A stretch of DNA of 64,000 bases from an uncultured Ruminococcus sp. Lineage in GTDB: Bacteria; Bacillota; Clostridia; Oscillospirales; Ruminococcaceae. How positions within the stretch are numbered: the stretch's first letter is position 1; the number at the start of each line of letters is the position of its first letter. Below, piece after piece: positions 25,183-34,677 of the stretch. The notes beneath the pieces are model-generated. The model had not been told where the DNA came from. It searched no databases and saw only the letters and a list, made by a program, of their open reading frames with translations. The stretch is taken from assembly GCA_947627175.1 (NCBI GenBank), contig CANQVA010000004.1, positions 62,001 through 126,000 on the forward strand, written 5' to 3'. The position numbers and the translations under genes were made by a program.

Positions 25183-28100
25183 TTAGTCCTCGTTGGAGGG
25201 GTCGTCAATATCAAGGCTGTCAAAAAGGTCGTTTTTGTCATCGTCGTCATCATCAATAGAAAGTTCATCGTCATCATCGAATGAAAATTCATCATCAGCA
25301 TATTCAACGGAATCTTCTTCATCGTCGTCATCGTCGTCATCATCAAAAGTGAAGCCTTCATCTCTGATATCATCATCAGAATAATTTGTGTCATCGTTTG
25401 TTTTTTCGTCTGAGAACGAATCACGTGACGGCATGGGGTCATCGTCAAAGTTTTGTTTCAGGTCAATTTCCTCCTGATTTATGTCAAGAACTTTTACGTC
25501 AAGACAAAGTGACTGCATTTCTTTGATAAGAACTTTGAATGATTCGGGAATACCCGGTTTAGGAACATTCTGACCCTTAACAATAGCTTCATAAGTGTTT
25601 ACACGTCCGATAGTATCATCTGATTTTACTGTAAGGATTTCCTGGAGTGTGTATGCTGCACCATAAGCCTCTAATGCCCATACTTCCATTTCTCCGAAAC
25701 GCTGTCCGCCGAATTGAGCTTTACCGCCGAGTGGCTGTTGTGTTACGAGAGCATAAGGGCCTACTGAACGTGCGTGAATTTTATCATCAACGAGATGATG
25801 AAGTTTAAGATAATACATATAACCAACAGTTACACGGTTATCAAATTTTTCGCCTGTACGTCCGTCATACAAAGTGAATTTTCCGTCTTCATTCATTTCA
25901 AGTGCATTAGGATTTATGACTTTATCCATTGTTTTAAGTTCAAATTCATCGTCACGGTGTGCACTGTTCTTTTCGTTAGCCTCTCTGAAACAAGCACGTA
26001 TATCGTCCTCATGTGCACCATCAAAAACAGGTGTCATAATGTGCCAGCCGAGAGCCTTACAAGCCATACCGAGATGAACTTCAAGAACCTGACCTATATT
26101 CATACGTGACGGTACGCCGAGAGGATTAAGAACAATGTCGAGCGGGGTTCCGTCGGGGAGGAAGGGCATATCTTCTTCCGGAAGAATACGTGAAACAACG
26201 CCCTTATTACCATGTCTGCCAGCCATTTTATCGCCGACAGTAATTTTTCTTTTCTGAGCAATATAGCAGATTACACGCATATTTACGCCTGCACTGAGTT
26301 CATCACAGTTATCCCTTGTGAATACTTTTACATCAACAATAACACCTGACGCACCGTGCGGAACTTTAAGTGAATTATCTCTTACTTCACGAGCCTTTTC
26401 GCCGAAAATAGCACGGAGCAGTCTTTCTTCCGCAGTAAGTTCGGTTTCGCCCTTTGGTGTAACTTTTCCGACGAGAATATCGCCTGAATTTACTTCAGAG
26501 CCGATACGGATAATGCCGTTTTCGTCAAGATTTGCGAGAGCATCGTCGCCGACATTCGGTATATCTCTTGTAATTTCTTCAGGGCCGAGTTTTGTATCAC
26601 GGCATTCAATTTCATATTCTTCGATATGAACGGAAGTGAAAACATCTTCACGCACAAGTCTTTCATTCAGGAGAACGGCATCTTCATAATTATAGCCTTC
26701 CCACGTCATAAAGCCGATAAGAGCATTTTTACCAAGTGAAATTTCACCATCGGCAGTAGCAGGGCCATCAGCGAGAACCTGACCTTTTTCAACAGCATCA
26801 CCGACATTGACAATAGGACGTTGATTTACACAAGTACCCTGATTTGAACGCTTGAATTTTATAAGTTCGTACTTGTGTTCAATTCCTGTGCTGTCAATAA
26901 GATGTATTTCATCAGCATCAACATATGAAATTGTTCCGTCATATTCAGAAACGATACAAACACCCGAGTCAACAGCAGCCTTGTATTCCATACCTGTACC
27001 GACAAACGGTCTTTCAGTCTTGAGAAGCGGAACAGCCTGCCTCTGCATATTTGAACCCATCAAAGCACGGTTTGCGTCGTCGTTTTCAAGAAACGGAATC
27101 ATTGAAGTAGCGACGGAAACAACCATTTTAGGCGAAACGTCCATGAAGTCAACTTTTTCACGTTCACATTCAAGAATCTGGTCACGGTAACGTGCATTTA
27201 CACGGGGTCTTTTGAATTTTCCGTCTTCTGTAAGTGGTTCGTTAGCCTGAGCGACAACGTAGTTATCTTCAACATCTGCCGTCATGTAAATAACATCATT
27301 TGTTACAATGCCTGTTGCCTTGTCAACACGTCTATAAGGGGCTTCAATAAATCCGTATTCATTTATTCTTGCGAAAGTTGCAAGATATGAAATAAGACCG
27401 ATATTAGGGCCTTCAGGCGTTTCAATAGGACACATTCTTCCGTAGTGACTATAGTGAACATCACGTACTTCAAATCCGGCTCTGTCACGTGAAAGACCAC
27501 CGGGGCCAAGTGCTGACAAACGTCTTTTATGTGTAAGTTCAGCAAGAGGGTTATTCTGATCCATGAATTGCGAAAGCGGTGAAGAACAGAAAAATTCTTT
27601 CATAGCTGATGAAATAGGTCTTATATTTATAAGTGTCTGCGGAGTAAGAGTGTTAATATCCTGTGTTTGAATATTCATTCTTTCACGGATACTGCGTTCC
27701 ATTCTTGCATATCCGATTCTGAACTGATTCTGAAGAAGTTCACCTACTGAACGGATACGTCTGTTTCCGAGGTGGTCTATATCGTCAACAGTGCCGACAC
27801 CCTCACAGAGATTGAGAAAATAGCTTATAGTTGCGAAAATATCATCAAGAATAATATGTTTCGGAACAAGTTCGTCAGCACGTTTCTTTATATTTTCTTC
27901 AATTTCATCATCATCTGCGGAGTTTTCAAGGATTTCACGGAGAACCTTGAATGAAACTTTTTCATTTATGCCGTATTTTTCAGCATCGAAATTTATATAT
28001 CCCTTAATGTCAACCATGCCGTTGCCTATGATTTTGGCTGTTTTTTCAACTATACGGACAGACGTTTCATGTCTTTCATTTGTGAAATATTCCTTTGCTT

Positions 28101-29097
28101 CAACGTTTACGAAAGCGTGATAAACACCTGCCTGTTCAATTTCACAAGCTTTATCATATGAAACTGTTTCACCTGCATCTGCCATAATTTCGCCCGTAAG
28201 CGGATTGACAACGGGTTCAGCAAGAATATGCCCTGCAAGACGTGAGGCAATGCCGAGTTTCTTATTGTACTTGTATCTTCCGAAACGGCAAAGGTCATAT
28301 CTTTTTGCATCAAAGAAAAGGTTATTCAGATGAGTTACAGCACTTTCAACAGTTGGCGGTTCACCCGGACGGAGTTTCTTATATACATCTATAAGAGCGT
28401 CAGAATTATTTTTAGTGCCATCTTTCTGGAGAATAGTCTGTTTAAGGCGGTCATCATCACCAAACATCTCGAAAATTTCATCGTCAGAACCAACGCCCAA
28501 AGCCCTTATAAAAGTAGTTATAGGGATTTTTCTGTTTTTGTCGATACGAACATAAACAATGTCATTTGAGTCCATTTCATATTCAAGCCATGCACCTCTG
28601 TTAGGGATAACTGTAGTACTGAAAAGGTCTTTGCCGGTCTTGTCTTTTTCAAATGCGTAATATACACCCGGAGAACGAACAAGCTGAGAAACAATAACAC
28701 GCTCTGCACCATTTATAACAAAGGTTCCGCTGTCTGTCATAAGCGGGAAATCGCCCATATAGATTTCACTTTCGCTCACAGCACCGGTTTCCTTGTTGCA
28801 GAGTGTAGCGGTTGCTCTCATAGCTACCTGATAAGTAGCACCTCTTGACTTGCATTCTGCGAGAGTATACTTGGGAGTATCGTCAAAGCGGTAATCCTTG
28901 AAATTAAGTACAAGGTTTCCGTTATAGTCTGTAATGGCGGTCATATCACGGAAAACTTCACGAAGCCCCTCTTCTCTGAACCATTTATATGAGTTTTTTT
29001 GTACCTCAATAAGATTCGGCATTTCAAGCGGTTCGGTAATTTTACCGAAACTCATTCTGACATTCTTTCCAAGCTGCTTAGGTGTAACTTTCACCAT
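25183..29097 (-). CDS. rpoB: RNA polymerase beta subunit with acidic C-terminal tail
   Basis: A 1304-residue beta subunit of core RNA polymerase. Family segments include the rifampicin-binding region ([20 protein letters not shown] and [11 protein letters not shown]), [20 protein letters not shown], and the C-terminal clamp contact [20 protein letters not shown]. The conserved part ends near residue 1210 ([12 protein letters not shown]). The last ~90 residues are an unstructured acidic extension with runs of up to eight Asp. The rifampicin pocket keeps the sensitive-type residues that I can see (the D, H and S equivalents in [20 protein letters not shown]). ATG follows GGAGG. It is the first gene of rpoB-rpoC, with a promoter and leader hairpin upstream. 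Confidence 0.97.
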   Translation of the reverse strand: MVKVTPKQLGKNVRMSFGKITEPLEMPNLIEVQKNSYKWFREEGLREVFRDMTAITDYNGNLVLNFKDYRFDDTPKYTLAECKSRGATYQVAMRATATLCNKETGAVSESEIYMGDFPLMTDSGTFVINGAERVIVSQLVRSPGVYYAFEKDKTGKDLFSTTVIPNRGAWLEYEMDSNDIVYVRIDKNRKIPITTFIRALGVGSDDEIFEMFGDDDRLKQTILQKDGTKNNSDALIDVYKKLRPGEPPTVESAVTHLNNLFFDAKRYDLCRFGRYKYNKKLGIASRLAGHILAEPVVNPLTGEIMADAGETVSYDKACEIEQAGVYHAFVNVEAKEYFTNERHETSVRIVEKTAKIIGNGMVDIKGYINFDAEKYGINEKVSFKVLREILENSADDDEIEENIKKRADELVPKHIILDDIFATISYFLNLCEGVGTVDDIDHLGNRRIRSVGELLQNQFRIGYARMERSIRERMNIQTQDINTLTPQTLINIRPISSAMKEFFCSSPLSQFMDQNNPLAELTHKRRLSALGPGGLSRDRAGFEVRDVHYSHYGRMCPIETPEGPNIGLISYLATFARINEYGFIEAPYRRVDKATGIVTNDVIYMTADVEDNYVVAQANEPLTEDGKFKRPRVNARYRDQILECEREKVDFMDVSPKMVVSVATSMIPFLENDDANRALMGSNMQRQAVPLLKTERPFVGTGMEYKAAVDSGVCIVSEYDGTISYVDADEIHLIDSTGIEHKYELIKFKRSNQGTCVNQRPIVNVGDAVEKGQVLADGPATADGEISLGKNALIGFMTWEGYNYEDAVLLNERLVREDVFTSVHIEEYEIECRDTKLGPEEITRDIPNVGDDALANLDENGIIRIGSEVNSGDILVGKVTPKGETELTAEERLLRAIFGEKAREVRDNSLKVPHGASGVIVDVKVFTRDNCDELSAGVNMRVICYIAQKRKITVGDKMAGRHGNKGVVSRILPEEDMPFLPDGTPLDIVLNPLGVPSRMNIGQVLEVHLGMACKALGWHIMTPVFDGAHEDDIRACFREANEKNSAHRDDEFELKTMDKVINPNALEMNEDGKFTLYDGRTGEKFDNRVTVGYMYYLKLHHLVDDKIHARSVGPYALVTQQPLGGKAQFGGQRFGEMEVWALEAYGAAYTLQEILTVKSDDTIGRVNTYEAIVKGQNVPKPGIPESFKVLIKEMQSLCLDVKVLDINQEEIDLKQNFDDDPMPSRDSFSDEKTNDDTNYSDDDIRDEGFTFDDDDDDDDEEDSVEYADDEFSFDDDDELSIDDDDDDKNDLFDSLDIDDPSNED

Positions 29098-29127
29098 AGG
29101 CGGAACCTCCTTATTTTTGGATATTCA

Positions 29128-29172
29128 GACCTGTCCGCATTTTTCTTTTTTCACTCACGAAACGGACAGGTC
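29128..29172 (-). promoter_or_regulatory. rpoB leader hairpin
   Basis: A perfect 10-bp inverted repeat, GACCTGTCCG (29128-29137) with CGGACAGGTC (29163-29172), lies in the roughly 190-base rpoB leader, about 30 bases before the ATG. On the plus strand it is followed by six T like a terminator, but no rightward gene would use it, so a leader element of rpoB is more likely. Confidence 0.55.
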
Positions 29173-29223
29173 TTTTTTGTCATATGGTGTCAAAGGAAAC
29201 AGCGAAAAAATCCGCTGAAACTA

Positions 29224-29252
29224 TTGACAAGTTTGTTTTAGTGTGATATAAT
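29224..29252 (+). promoter_or_regulatory. Consensus rightward promoter facing the rpoB promoter
   Basis: TTGACA (29224-29229), 17 bases, TATAAT (29247-29252), pointing right toward the MBL-fold gene at 29478. It would make a leader of about 220 bases. Confidence 0.7.
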
Positions 29253-29295
29253 AACATGATTACAAGGACAATATCACATATTGATACATTATATT

Positions 29296-29324
29296 ATTAT
29301 AATACATTATATTAAATATGTCAA
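29296..29324 (-). promoter_or_regulatory. Consensus promoter of rpoB-rpoC
   Basis: Minus strand TTGACA (29319-29324), 17 bases, TATAAT (29296-29301). It faces the rightward promoter at 29224, so the two start points lie about 30 bases apart and transcribe through each other. The remaining gap to 29477 is AT-rich with nothing else I recognise. Confidence 0.88.
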
Positions 29325-29477
29325 GAGAATATGGAAATTTTTATCAATAATATCAAAAAATCATAAAAAATTCCGTCATTTTTATACATTTATTACATAT
29401 GCATATTCAAGATTTTTAAGTTTTTTTCAATAAAGCAGATATATAATAATAGTAATAATAAAAAAAGGAGAATTTTT

Positions 29478-30287
29478 ATGAAAAAATTTATATCTTTCAT
29501 TATGTCTGTTTTGGTAGCGATTTCTTCAACTGCTTGTGAAAAAAAAGTAAAATATTCTGATTTTACAATTGAATTTCTCGATGTGGGAAAAGCGGACTGT
29601 ATGGTTATGTATACGGAAAACAGCACTGTAATTATTGACTGCGGAGAAAAAGGCGACGGAAAGAAAATTCTTGAACTTCTCAAAGAAAAAGGCATTGAGT
29701 CTGTTGACTGTCTGATAATTACCCACTATGACAAAGACCATGTCGGCGGTGCGGCTAAAGTAATAAACAATATTGAAGTCAAAAAGGTTCTTGCTCCTGA
29801 TTATGAGGAATCAAGCGAAGAAATGGATAAATATATAAAAGCTCTTAACTCAAAGAAAATTACGCCTGTCCGCATGACGGAAAATATTTCATTTACACTT
29901 GATGATGTTCAATATACGGTTTATGCACCTAAAGGAACATATGACAATGACAACGATTTTTCCCTTGTGACAAAAGCTGTCTATCATGACACAACTTTTC
30001 TGTTTACAGGTGATGCTATGGAACAGCGACTTTCTGAAATAATGGATATAGGTAATTGTACATTGCTGAAAATTCCCTATCATGCAAGAAAAGTTGAAAA
30101 TTTTGAAGAGTTTCTGAATAATGTAAAACCAAAGTATGCAGTCGCTTGTACGTCAGAAAAGGAGTTTTCCGGCTATACAAAAAATCTTCTTGAAAAGTTC
30201 AATGTCAAATATTATGCTACTTGTTTCAATGGCACGATTACGGCAGTAAGTGATGGAAACGGAATTGAAATTTTTTCTGAAAAATAG
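29478..30287 (+). CDS. MBL-fold lipoprotein, ComEC/Rec2 C-terminal domain type
   Basis: A 269-residue lipoprotein (MKKFISFIMSVLVAISSTAC, Cys20). The rest is a metallo-beta-lactamase fold of the ComEC-like class: FTIEFLDVGKADCMVM, the metal-binding motif ITHYDKDHVGG, TTFLFTGDAMEQRL and LLKIPYHARKVENF. In ComEC this domain is a candidate DNase working during DNA uptake; stand-alone secreted versions are common in Clostridia and may degrade nucleic acid or phosphoesters outside the cell. The usual last His region is replaced by PYHARK, so activity is not assured. It is monocistronic, behind AAAAGGAG. Confidence 0.85.
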   Translation: MKKFISFIMSVLVAISSTACEKKVKYSDFTIEFLDVGKADCMVMYTENSTVIIDCGEKGDGKKILELLKEKGIESVDCLIITHYDKDHVGGAAKVINNIEVKKVLAPDYEESSEEMDKYIKALNSKKITPVRMTENISFTLDDVQYTVYAPKGTYDNDNDFSLVTKAVYHDTTFLFTGDAMEQRLSEIMDIGNCTLLKIPYHARKVENFEEFLNNVKPKYAVACTSEKEFSGYTKNLLEKFNVKYYATCFNGTITAVSDGNGIEIFSEK

Positions 30288-30319
30288 AAAAAAGCGGGCG
30301 TATGTGCATTACATACGCC
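30288..30319 (-). terminator. Terminator between the MBL and APVLD genes
   Basis: GGCGTATGT (30297-30305) pairs with ACATACGCC (30311-30319). Read leftward it is followed by CGC and six T, so it mainly ends the leftward purA/APVLD unit. Confidence 0.8.
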
Positions 30320-30345
30320 TTAATTACTATTTGTAATTATTATAA

Positions 30346-31482
30346 TTATTTTTTCTTTTTGAAATAAAGTCCTACAGCCTCACTTGCGGAAAGAACAACA
30401 AATACAGCAATAGTTAAACCAATTGACACAGCGTACAGCATTCCCGCAAGTCCAAGACTTCCGTTATGTTGCGGTATCATAGCAGCACCGGGGAAAACCT
30501 GTATTATTCCGAAAACAAGAAAAACGAATGAAGCAAGTGATTTGAAAGCCCCTGCCCCTGTAATCATGAGTAATGAAGCAACAGATGTTATTACCGATAT
30601 ATATAATGCTGATTCTTTTATTATGTTTCCTATACCGCTAAGGGATGATTTATAACTCAGTCCGAGTTTTCCGGCATACAGCAGATAAAATACAACTGCC
30701 GCAACTACTCCCGTAATGGCTAATATGATAGTAATTTTAAATCCCTTTTGAGCAAGTTCTGCATTACGCTGTTCTTTAAGTTCAAGCATCATACGCAGAC
30801 TTTCTTTTGAATCTTTCTGATTTGAAGTAAGCTGTGATTCTACAGCTTTTTTAGCACCTTCACGTTTTGCCCTTTCAAGGTCTTCATCAACGAATTTCGG
30901 GACATATTTTGGTGGTTCAGGTTCTTCGTCAAGAACAGGAGCGGAAACGGGTTCAGCAGGTTTCGGCGGTTCTTCTTTTGTCGGTGGCGGAACATAATTT
31001 TCCTCATCAAGAACAGGTGCTTTAACTTCTTCTTCCGGAGCTTCTGCACCGAGTTGTTCTCTTCTCATATTGATAATTTGTTTTTGTTTTTCCGGAGGTA
31101 AAGTGTCGAATACTGTTTTTTGTTCAGGTGACAGTCCGGAAATTATATCTTCATCACTGAGAATAAGCTTGTCAGAAACGTTTTCCGTTTCTTTGTTTGT
31201 CTGTGTATATGACATATCATAACTGCCCATATCGTCAAGAACAGGAGCAGAAACGCCCGTCGGTGCTCCTTTCCTCTGTTCATAAACGGGATTATATGTA
31301 TCCATACTATCAAGCACAGGGGCGGATACGCCTTTCGGTGCTCCACGTCTTGCGGATTCCGTGTATTCTATATCATCAAGAACAGGAGCGGAAACGCCTT
31401 GCGGATTGCCTTTTTTATCGGTCGGCACATAATCTATATCATCAAGAACAGGCACACCGCCATAATTATTTTCGTCGGGCAT
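30346..31482 (-). CDS. Membrane protein with repeated APVLD motifs, unknown
   Basis: A 378-residue protein that I do not recognise. The N-terminal 190 residues hold six copies of a short motif with core (S/K)APVLD(D/E): near residues 10-15 (GVPVLDD), 30-37, 52-58, 77-84, about 155 (VKAPVLDEEN) and about 180 (VSAPVLDEEP). Copies 2-4 extend to G(N/A)PxGVSAPVLDxM/I with a Tyr a few residues later. Between copies 4 and 5 is a helical stretch (LSPEQKTVFDTLPPEKQKQI). A Lys/Glu-rich helix then leads to four C-terminal membrane helices (about 250-372). The repeats face the cytoplasm by the positive-inside rule. Evenly spaced short motifs suggest multivalent binding of one partner. It lies 34 bases after purA. 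Confidence 0.75.
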   Translation of the reverse strand: MPDENNYGGVPVLDDIDYVPTDKKGNPQGVSAPVLDDIEYTESARRGAPKGVSAPVLDSMDTYNPVYEQRKGAPTGVSAPVLDDMGSYDMSYTQTNKETENVSDKLILSDEDIISGLSPEQKTVFDTLPPEKQKQIINMRREQLGAEAPEEEVKAPVLDEENYVPPPTKEEPPKPAEPVSAPVLDEEPEPPKYVPKFVDEDLERAKREGAKKAVESQLTSNQKDSKESLRMMLELKEQRNAELAQKGFKITIILAITGVVAAVVFYLLYAGKLGLSYKSSLSGIGNIIKESALYISVITSVASLLMITGAGAFKSLASFVFLVFGIIQVFPGAAMIPQHNGSLGLAGMLYAVSIGLTIAVFVVLSASEAVGLYFKKKK

Positions 31483-31516
31483 TGAATCACCTCTTTTACT
31501 TTATTTTTTTAACTGT

Positions 31517-32794
31517 TTATCTTTCTATAACCTGTGTTCTGTCGGGTCCTACTCCTACCATGCTTACATGACAACCGACAAGTTCTTCAAGACGTGCAAT
31601 ATATTTTTTGCAGTTTTCAGGGAGTTCGTCAAAGCTTGTGCATTTTGAAATATCTTCTGTAAAGCCTTCAAATTCCTCATAGATAGGTGTACAGCCGTCA
31701 AGTTCTTCAAGAGCAGGCGGAAAATGTTCTGTAACAGTGCCGTCGGGTTTTTTATATGCAACGCATATTTTAAGTGTTTCAAGACCTGCAAGTGTATCCA
31801 GTTTATTTATTGCAAGACTGTCAAGACCATTTACTCTTACTGAATGGCGTACTATAACAGCATCAAACCAGCCTGTTCTTCTTGGTCTTCCTGTAGTAGT
31901 ACCAAATTCACCGCCGACATTTCTTATACGGTCGCCTGTTTCGTCATCGAGTTCAGTCGGGAAAGGACCTTTTCCGACACGTGTTGTATAAGCCTTTGCA
32001 ACACCTATAATATTAGTAATTTCCTTTGGCCCTATGCCTGTGCCTACACATACGCCTGCGGAAAGTGGGTGAGATGAAGTAACATAAGGATATGTACCGA
32101 AATCAATATCAAGGAGAGTGGCTTGAGCACCCTCAAACATAATATTTTTTCCGGACTTTGAGGCTTCAAATGTAAGAACGGAAACATCGTCCATATAGTT
32201 TACAAGTCTTTTTCCGTATTCTGTATATTCAGCGGTAACAGCATCAAGGTCAAATGCTTCACCGCCATAGACTTCAGTAATAATTTTGTTTTTAAGTTTG
32301 CCTGTAGCCTGAATTTTTTCAGCAAGGAGTTCAGGGTGAACAAGGTCAAACATTCTGATACCGCATCTTTCGTACTTATCCATATAAGTAGGGCCAATAC
32401 CTCTTTTTGTTGTGCCTATGTCTTTACCGCCTCTGAAAGCCTCTGAAAGACCGTCAAGAGCGATATGCCACGGCATAACAATATGTGCTCTCGGGTCAAC
32501 TTTAAGATGACCGTCTGTTTTTATTCCTCTTTCTGCAAGACTGTCGAGTTCTCCTATAAAGTCCTTTGGGTCAAGAACGACACCTGCACCTATAAGGCAG
32601 AGAGTATTTGGATAGAGAATACCCGATGGTATAAGATGAAGTTTATATACTTCACCGTTGTTTACTACAGTATGACCGGCATTATTACCGCCTTGTGAAC
32701 GTACAACTACATCAGCACGGGAAGCGAGAATGTCAATTACTTTACCTTTTCCCTCGTCGCCCCACTGAGTTCCTACAACAATATTAGCAGGCAT
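31517..32794 (-). CDS. purA: Adenylosuccinate synthetase
   Basis: A 425-residue enzyme that joins IMP and aspartate with GTP to give adenylosuccinate, the first step from IMP to AMP. The GTP-binding loop GTQWGDEGKGKVID is at residues 8-21; NNAGHTVV holds the catalytic His; TTKRGIGPTYMDK and TTTGRPRRTGWFD bind IMP, and the end of the protein (MVGVGPDRTQVI) is typical. Length fits the family. It has its own promoter and probably also carries the APVLD gene downstream. The 98-base upstream gap has a small GTGCC/GGCAC hairpin but no purine riboswitch. Confidence 0.97.
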   Translation of the reverse strand: MPANIVVGTQWGDEGKGKVIDILASRADVVVRSQGGNNAGHTVVNNGEVYKLHLIPSGILYPNTLCLIGAGVVLDPKDFIGELDSLAERGIKTDGHLKVDPRAHIVMPWHIALDGLSEAFRGGKDIGTTKRGIGPTYMDKYERCGIRMFDLVHPELLAEKIQATGKLKNKIITEVYGGEAFDLDAVTAEYTEYGKRLVNYMDDVSVLTFEASKSGKNIMFEGAQATLLDIDFGTYPYVTSSHPLSAGVCVGTGIGPKEITNIIGVAKAYTTRVGKGPFPTELDDETGDRIRNVGGEFGTTTGRPRRTGWFDAVIVRHSVRVNGLDSLAINKLDTLAGLETLKICVAYKKPDGTVTEHFPPALEELDGCTPIYEEFEGFTEDISKCTSFDELPENCKKYIARLEELVGCHVSMVGVGPDRTQVIER

Positions 32795-32847
32795 TTATTT
32801 TCCTCTTTTCATAATAATATTGGTGCCGTCAGGCACACTTACAATTT

Positions 32848-32876
32848 ATTATATCATACAATAATGCATATTTCAA
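32848..32876 (-). promoter_or_regulatory. Promoter of purA
   Basis: Minus strand TTGAAA (32871-32876), 17 bases, TATAAT (32848-32853). Confidence 0.8.
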
Positions 32877-32892
32877 GTGATATATAAAAAAT

Positions 32893-33666
32893 TTATTTGT
32901 TTATTTTTTCGTCTGAATCTTTGTCAGAATCAGGCTCATCAAATTCAAGTCCGATATAACTGCCGGGATTATAGCCGTCACCTTTAGGACAGAGAAGCCA
33001 GCCGTCGCCTTTTATTTCAACAACATAAATCCAATGTTTGTCAATGTCATAATCTTCACGTCCTTCTGTCTGAAATTCAACTTTTATTTTGTATCCAGAT
33101 TTCAGACCTTTTGTATTGAATGTATCTTCATATAGTTCAGTAATTTCTGTTATTTCAGATTTTTTAAGTTCTTTTTTGTCGATAATTCTTGCGGAGAGAG
33201 TTACATTTCTGCCATAGACAATTTCAAGGTGTTCCTTTTCCTTTTCTATATTTTCATTAAGTTCTGTTATATATTCATTCCATTCGTCTGAACTTCCGAC
33301 ATCACGGCGTATTTCGTCTATGTAGTCACTCGGTAGCATAATTTTCATCATTCTTTCAGAATTGTTTCTGTTGTATGCAGTGACAAAGTTTTCTATAGGT
33401 TTTTCATAATCGGGGCGTGTACTTCTTACAACAGATTCGTCCGCACCTCCGCTGAAAAGAAATATGATTATGCGTATAAAGGCTGTTATCATTATAATTA
33501 TACATACAGCTCCGATAATAAGCTGACGTTTGTTTGCAGAGGCAGCAGCCTTTATTTCTCTTGCAGCCAAACGATTTTTTTGATTTTCGGCGGCAATGAT
33601 GCTTTCCCGACAGTCGCAGTGAGTGCCTTCAGAAAGTTCTTTTCCGCAATATCCGCAAAAACGCAT
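32893..33666 (-). CDS. Zinc-ribbon single-pass membrane protein, unknown
   Basis: About 257 residues. The N-terminus MRFCGYCGKELSEGTHCDC is a short zinc ribbon, followed by an Ala/Lys helix, one membrane helix (RQLIIGAVCIIIMITAFIRII) and an extracytoplasmic domain (about 85-240) that resembles NTF2-like or DUF4878-type folds: PIENFVTAYNRNNSERMMKIM, YKIKVEFQTEGRED, KHWIYVVEIKGDGWLLC. The tail is acidic. I start at ATG 33666 behind GGAGG; the longer frame from 33696 would begin at or before the predicted transcription start. The family is widespread in gut Firmicutes and has no known function; a surface sensor or wall-associated role is only a guess. Confidence 0.72.
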   Translation of the reverse strand: MRFCGYCGKELSEGTHCDCRESIIAAENQKNRLAAREIKAAASANKRQLIIGAVCIIIMITAFIRIIIFLFSGGADESVVRSTRPDYEKPIENFVTAYNRNNSERMMKIMLPSDYIDEIRRDVGSSDEWNEYITELNENIEKEKEHLEIVYGRNVTLSARIIDKKELKKSEITEITELYEDTFNTKGLKSGYKIKVEFQTEGREDYDIDKHWIYVVEIKGDGWLLCPKGDGYNPGSYIGLEFDEPDSDKDSDEKINK

Positions 33667-33700
33667 GAAGTGAACCTCCGGAAAAAAGTAATTCATTTGT

Positions 33701-33729
33701 ATTGTATCACAAATGGAAATTTATGTCAA
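33701..33729 (-). promoter_or_regulatory. Promoter of the zinc-ribbon membrane protein
   Basis: Minus strand TTGACA (33724-33729), 17 bases, TACAAT (33701-33706); supports the start at 33666. Confidence 0.85.
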
Positions 33730-33741
33730 GTAAAAATAATT

Positions 33742-33767
33742 ACGGGTGTATAATTATTTACACCCGT
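33742..33767 (-). terminator. Terminator after the M23 gene
   Basis: ACGGGTGTA (33742-33750) pairs with TACACCCGT (33759-33767). Leftward it is followed by AATTATTTTTAC, rightward by TTTT; it lies 14 bases past the M23 stop. Confidence 0.75.
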
Positions 33768-33781
33768 TTTCTGAAATTATA

Positions 33782-34609
33782 TTATTGTTTTAACGTATTT
33801 AACGGGTCAATGAACGCACCGTTATGAGTTATTTCAAAATGAAGATGAGGAGCAAGGGCACTTTCAATATCGGCAGTTTGTCCTATAACGCCTATCATGT
33901 CACCGCTTACAAGAGTATCGCCCTCTTGAATAGAAAGGTCGTCCGCAAGATTGCAGTATTTTGTTATAAAACCGTTATGGTGGTCAATAACGACTGTAAC
34001 GCCCCATAGTGCATCTTTTTTTACTGATGCTACTTGACCATTTGAAACAGCATAAACTTCCGTACCGACTTCCGCAGCGAAATCTGTGCCGTTATGTGTC
34101 TGCCATGAGCCTGTTGTTTCATTTTTTACAAGTTCTGTTCCGCTGAAAGGAGTTATAATATTTGTAATATCGGCAATAGGTGGTTTTACATTGTCAAGTT
34201 TTTCGGCACCTGTTTCAAGAACATCTGTATCTGCCGGAGCTTCAACTTCTTCTGCCGGTTCAATATCGGCAACGACTTCCTGAAATTCTTCTTCAGGCGT
34301 TTCAATTATAACTTCCTCAACGGGTATTGTTTCTGCCTGCACTTGTACGGCGGCGGTTGTCGTTGTCGGTGTCATGGCGACAACGTATGCCGTAGTAGTT
34401 GACTTAGGAATATTATTGTATTTTTTGTCAACCGGAGTTTCCGGAACAGGAGTGCTTATTCCGGCGGAAAGTTGTCCGTCTGTAAGTTGTTCCCCCTGAT
34501 TATAGGCAAAAAGACAAGCCGCACCAATCATTACCGCACTTATTCCGAGAGCAGCATAAAATCCTTTTGAACCCTTGATTTTGTTTTCTGTTAATACATT
34601 TTTTTTCAC
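33782..34609 (-). CDS. SpoIIQ-like M23 peptidase, membrane anchored
   Basis: About 275 residues. A basic N-terminus and one membrane helix (YAALGISAVMIGAACLFAYN) are followed by a Thr/Pro/Glu-rich linker and a LytM/M23 domain (about 165-275). Metal ligands are present: His and Asp in THNGTDFAAEVG and the HxH in HLHFEITHNG. SpoIIQ of Bacillus has lost a ligand, whereas clostridial SpoIIQ keeps it, as here. Such proteins join forespore and mother cell during engulfment; a general wall hydrolase is the alternative. I start at GTG 34609, eight bases after GGAGG; the frame's earlier GTG is inside that site. Its promoter overlaps the end of pflA. Confidence 0.78.
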   Translation of the reverse strand: MKKNVLTENKIKGSKGFYAALGISAVMIGAACLFAYNQGEQLTDGQLSAGISTPVPETPVDKKYNNIPKSTTTAYVVAMTPTTTTAAVQVQAETIPVEEVIIETPEEEFQEVVADIEPAEEVEAPADTDVLETGAEKLDNVKPPIADITNIITPFSGTELVKNETTGSWQTHNGTDFAAEVGTEVYAVSNGQVASVKKDALWGVTVVIDHHNGFITKYCNLADDLSIQEGDTLVSGDMIGVIGQTADIESALAPHLHFEITHNGAFIDPLNTLKQ

Positions 34610-34649
34610 GTATAACACCTCCGCTTTTATTTTTGACGGATTAGCGGAA

Positions 34650-34677
34650 ATTATACACAGAAAATCAAATCATTCAA
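34650..34677 (-). promoter_or_regulatory. Promoter of the M23 gene
   Basis: Minus strand TTGAAT (34672-34677), 16 bases, TATAAT (34650-34655), overlapping the last codons of pflA. Confidence 0.6.

Noticed and set aside
25193-25384. Ser-rich open frame on the plus strand
   Set aside because: It is the antisense of the Asp codons in the RpoB tail (GAT/GAC read as TCA/TCG); low complexity and no ribosome site.
29128-29178. Rightward intrinsic terminator before rpoB
   Set aside because: The hairpin and T-run fit on the plus strand, but no rightward transcript would end there; I treat it as an rpoB leader hairpin.
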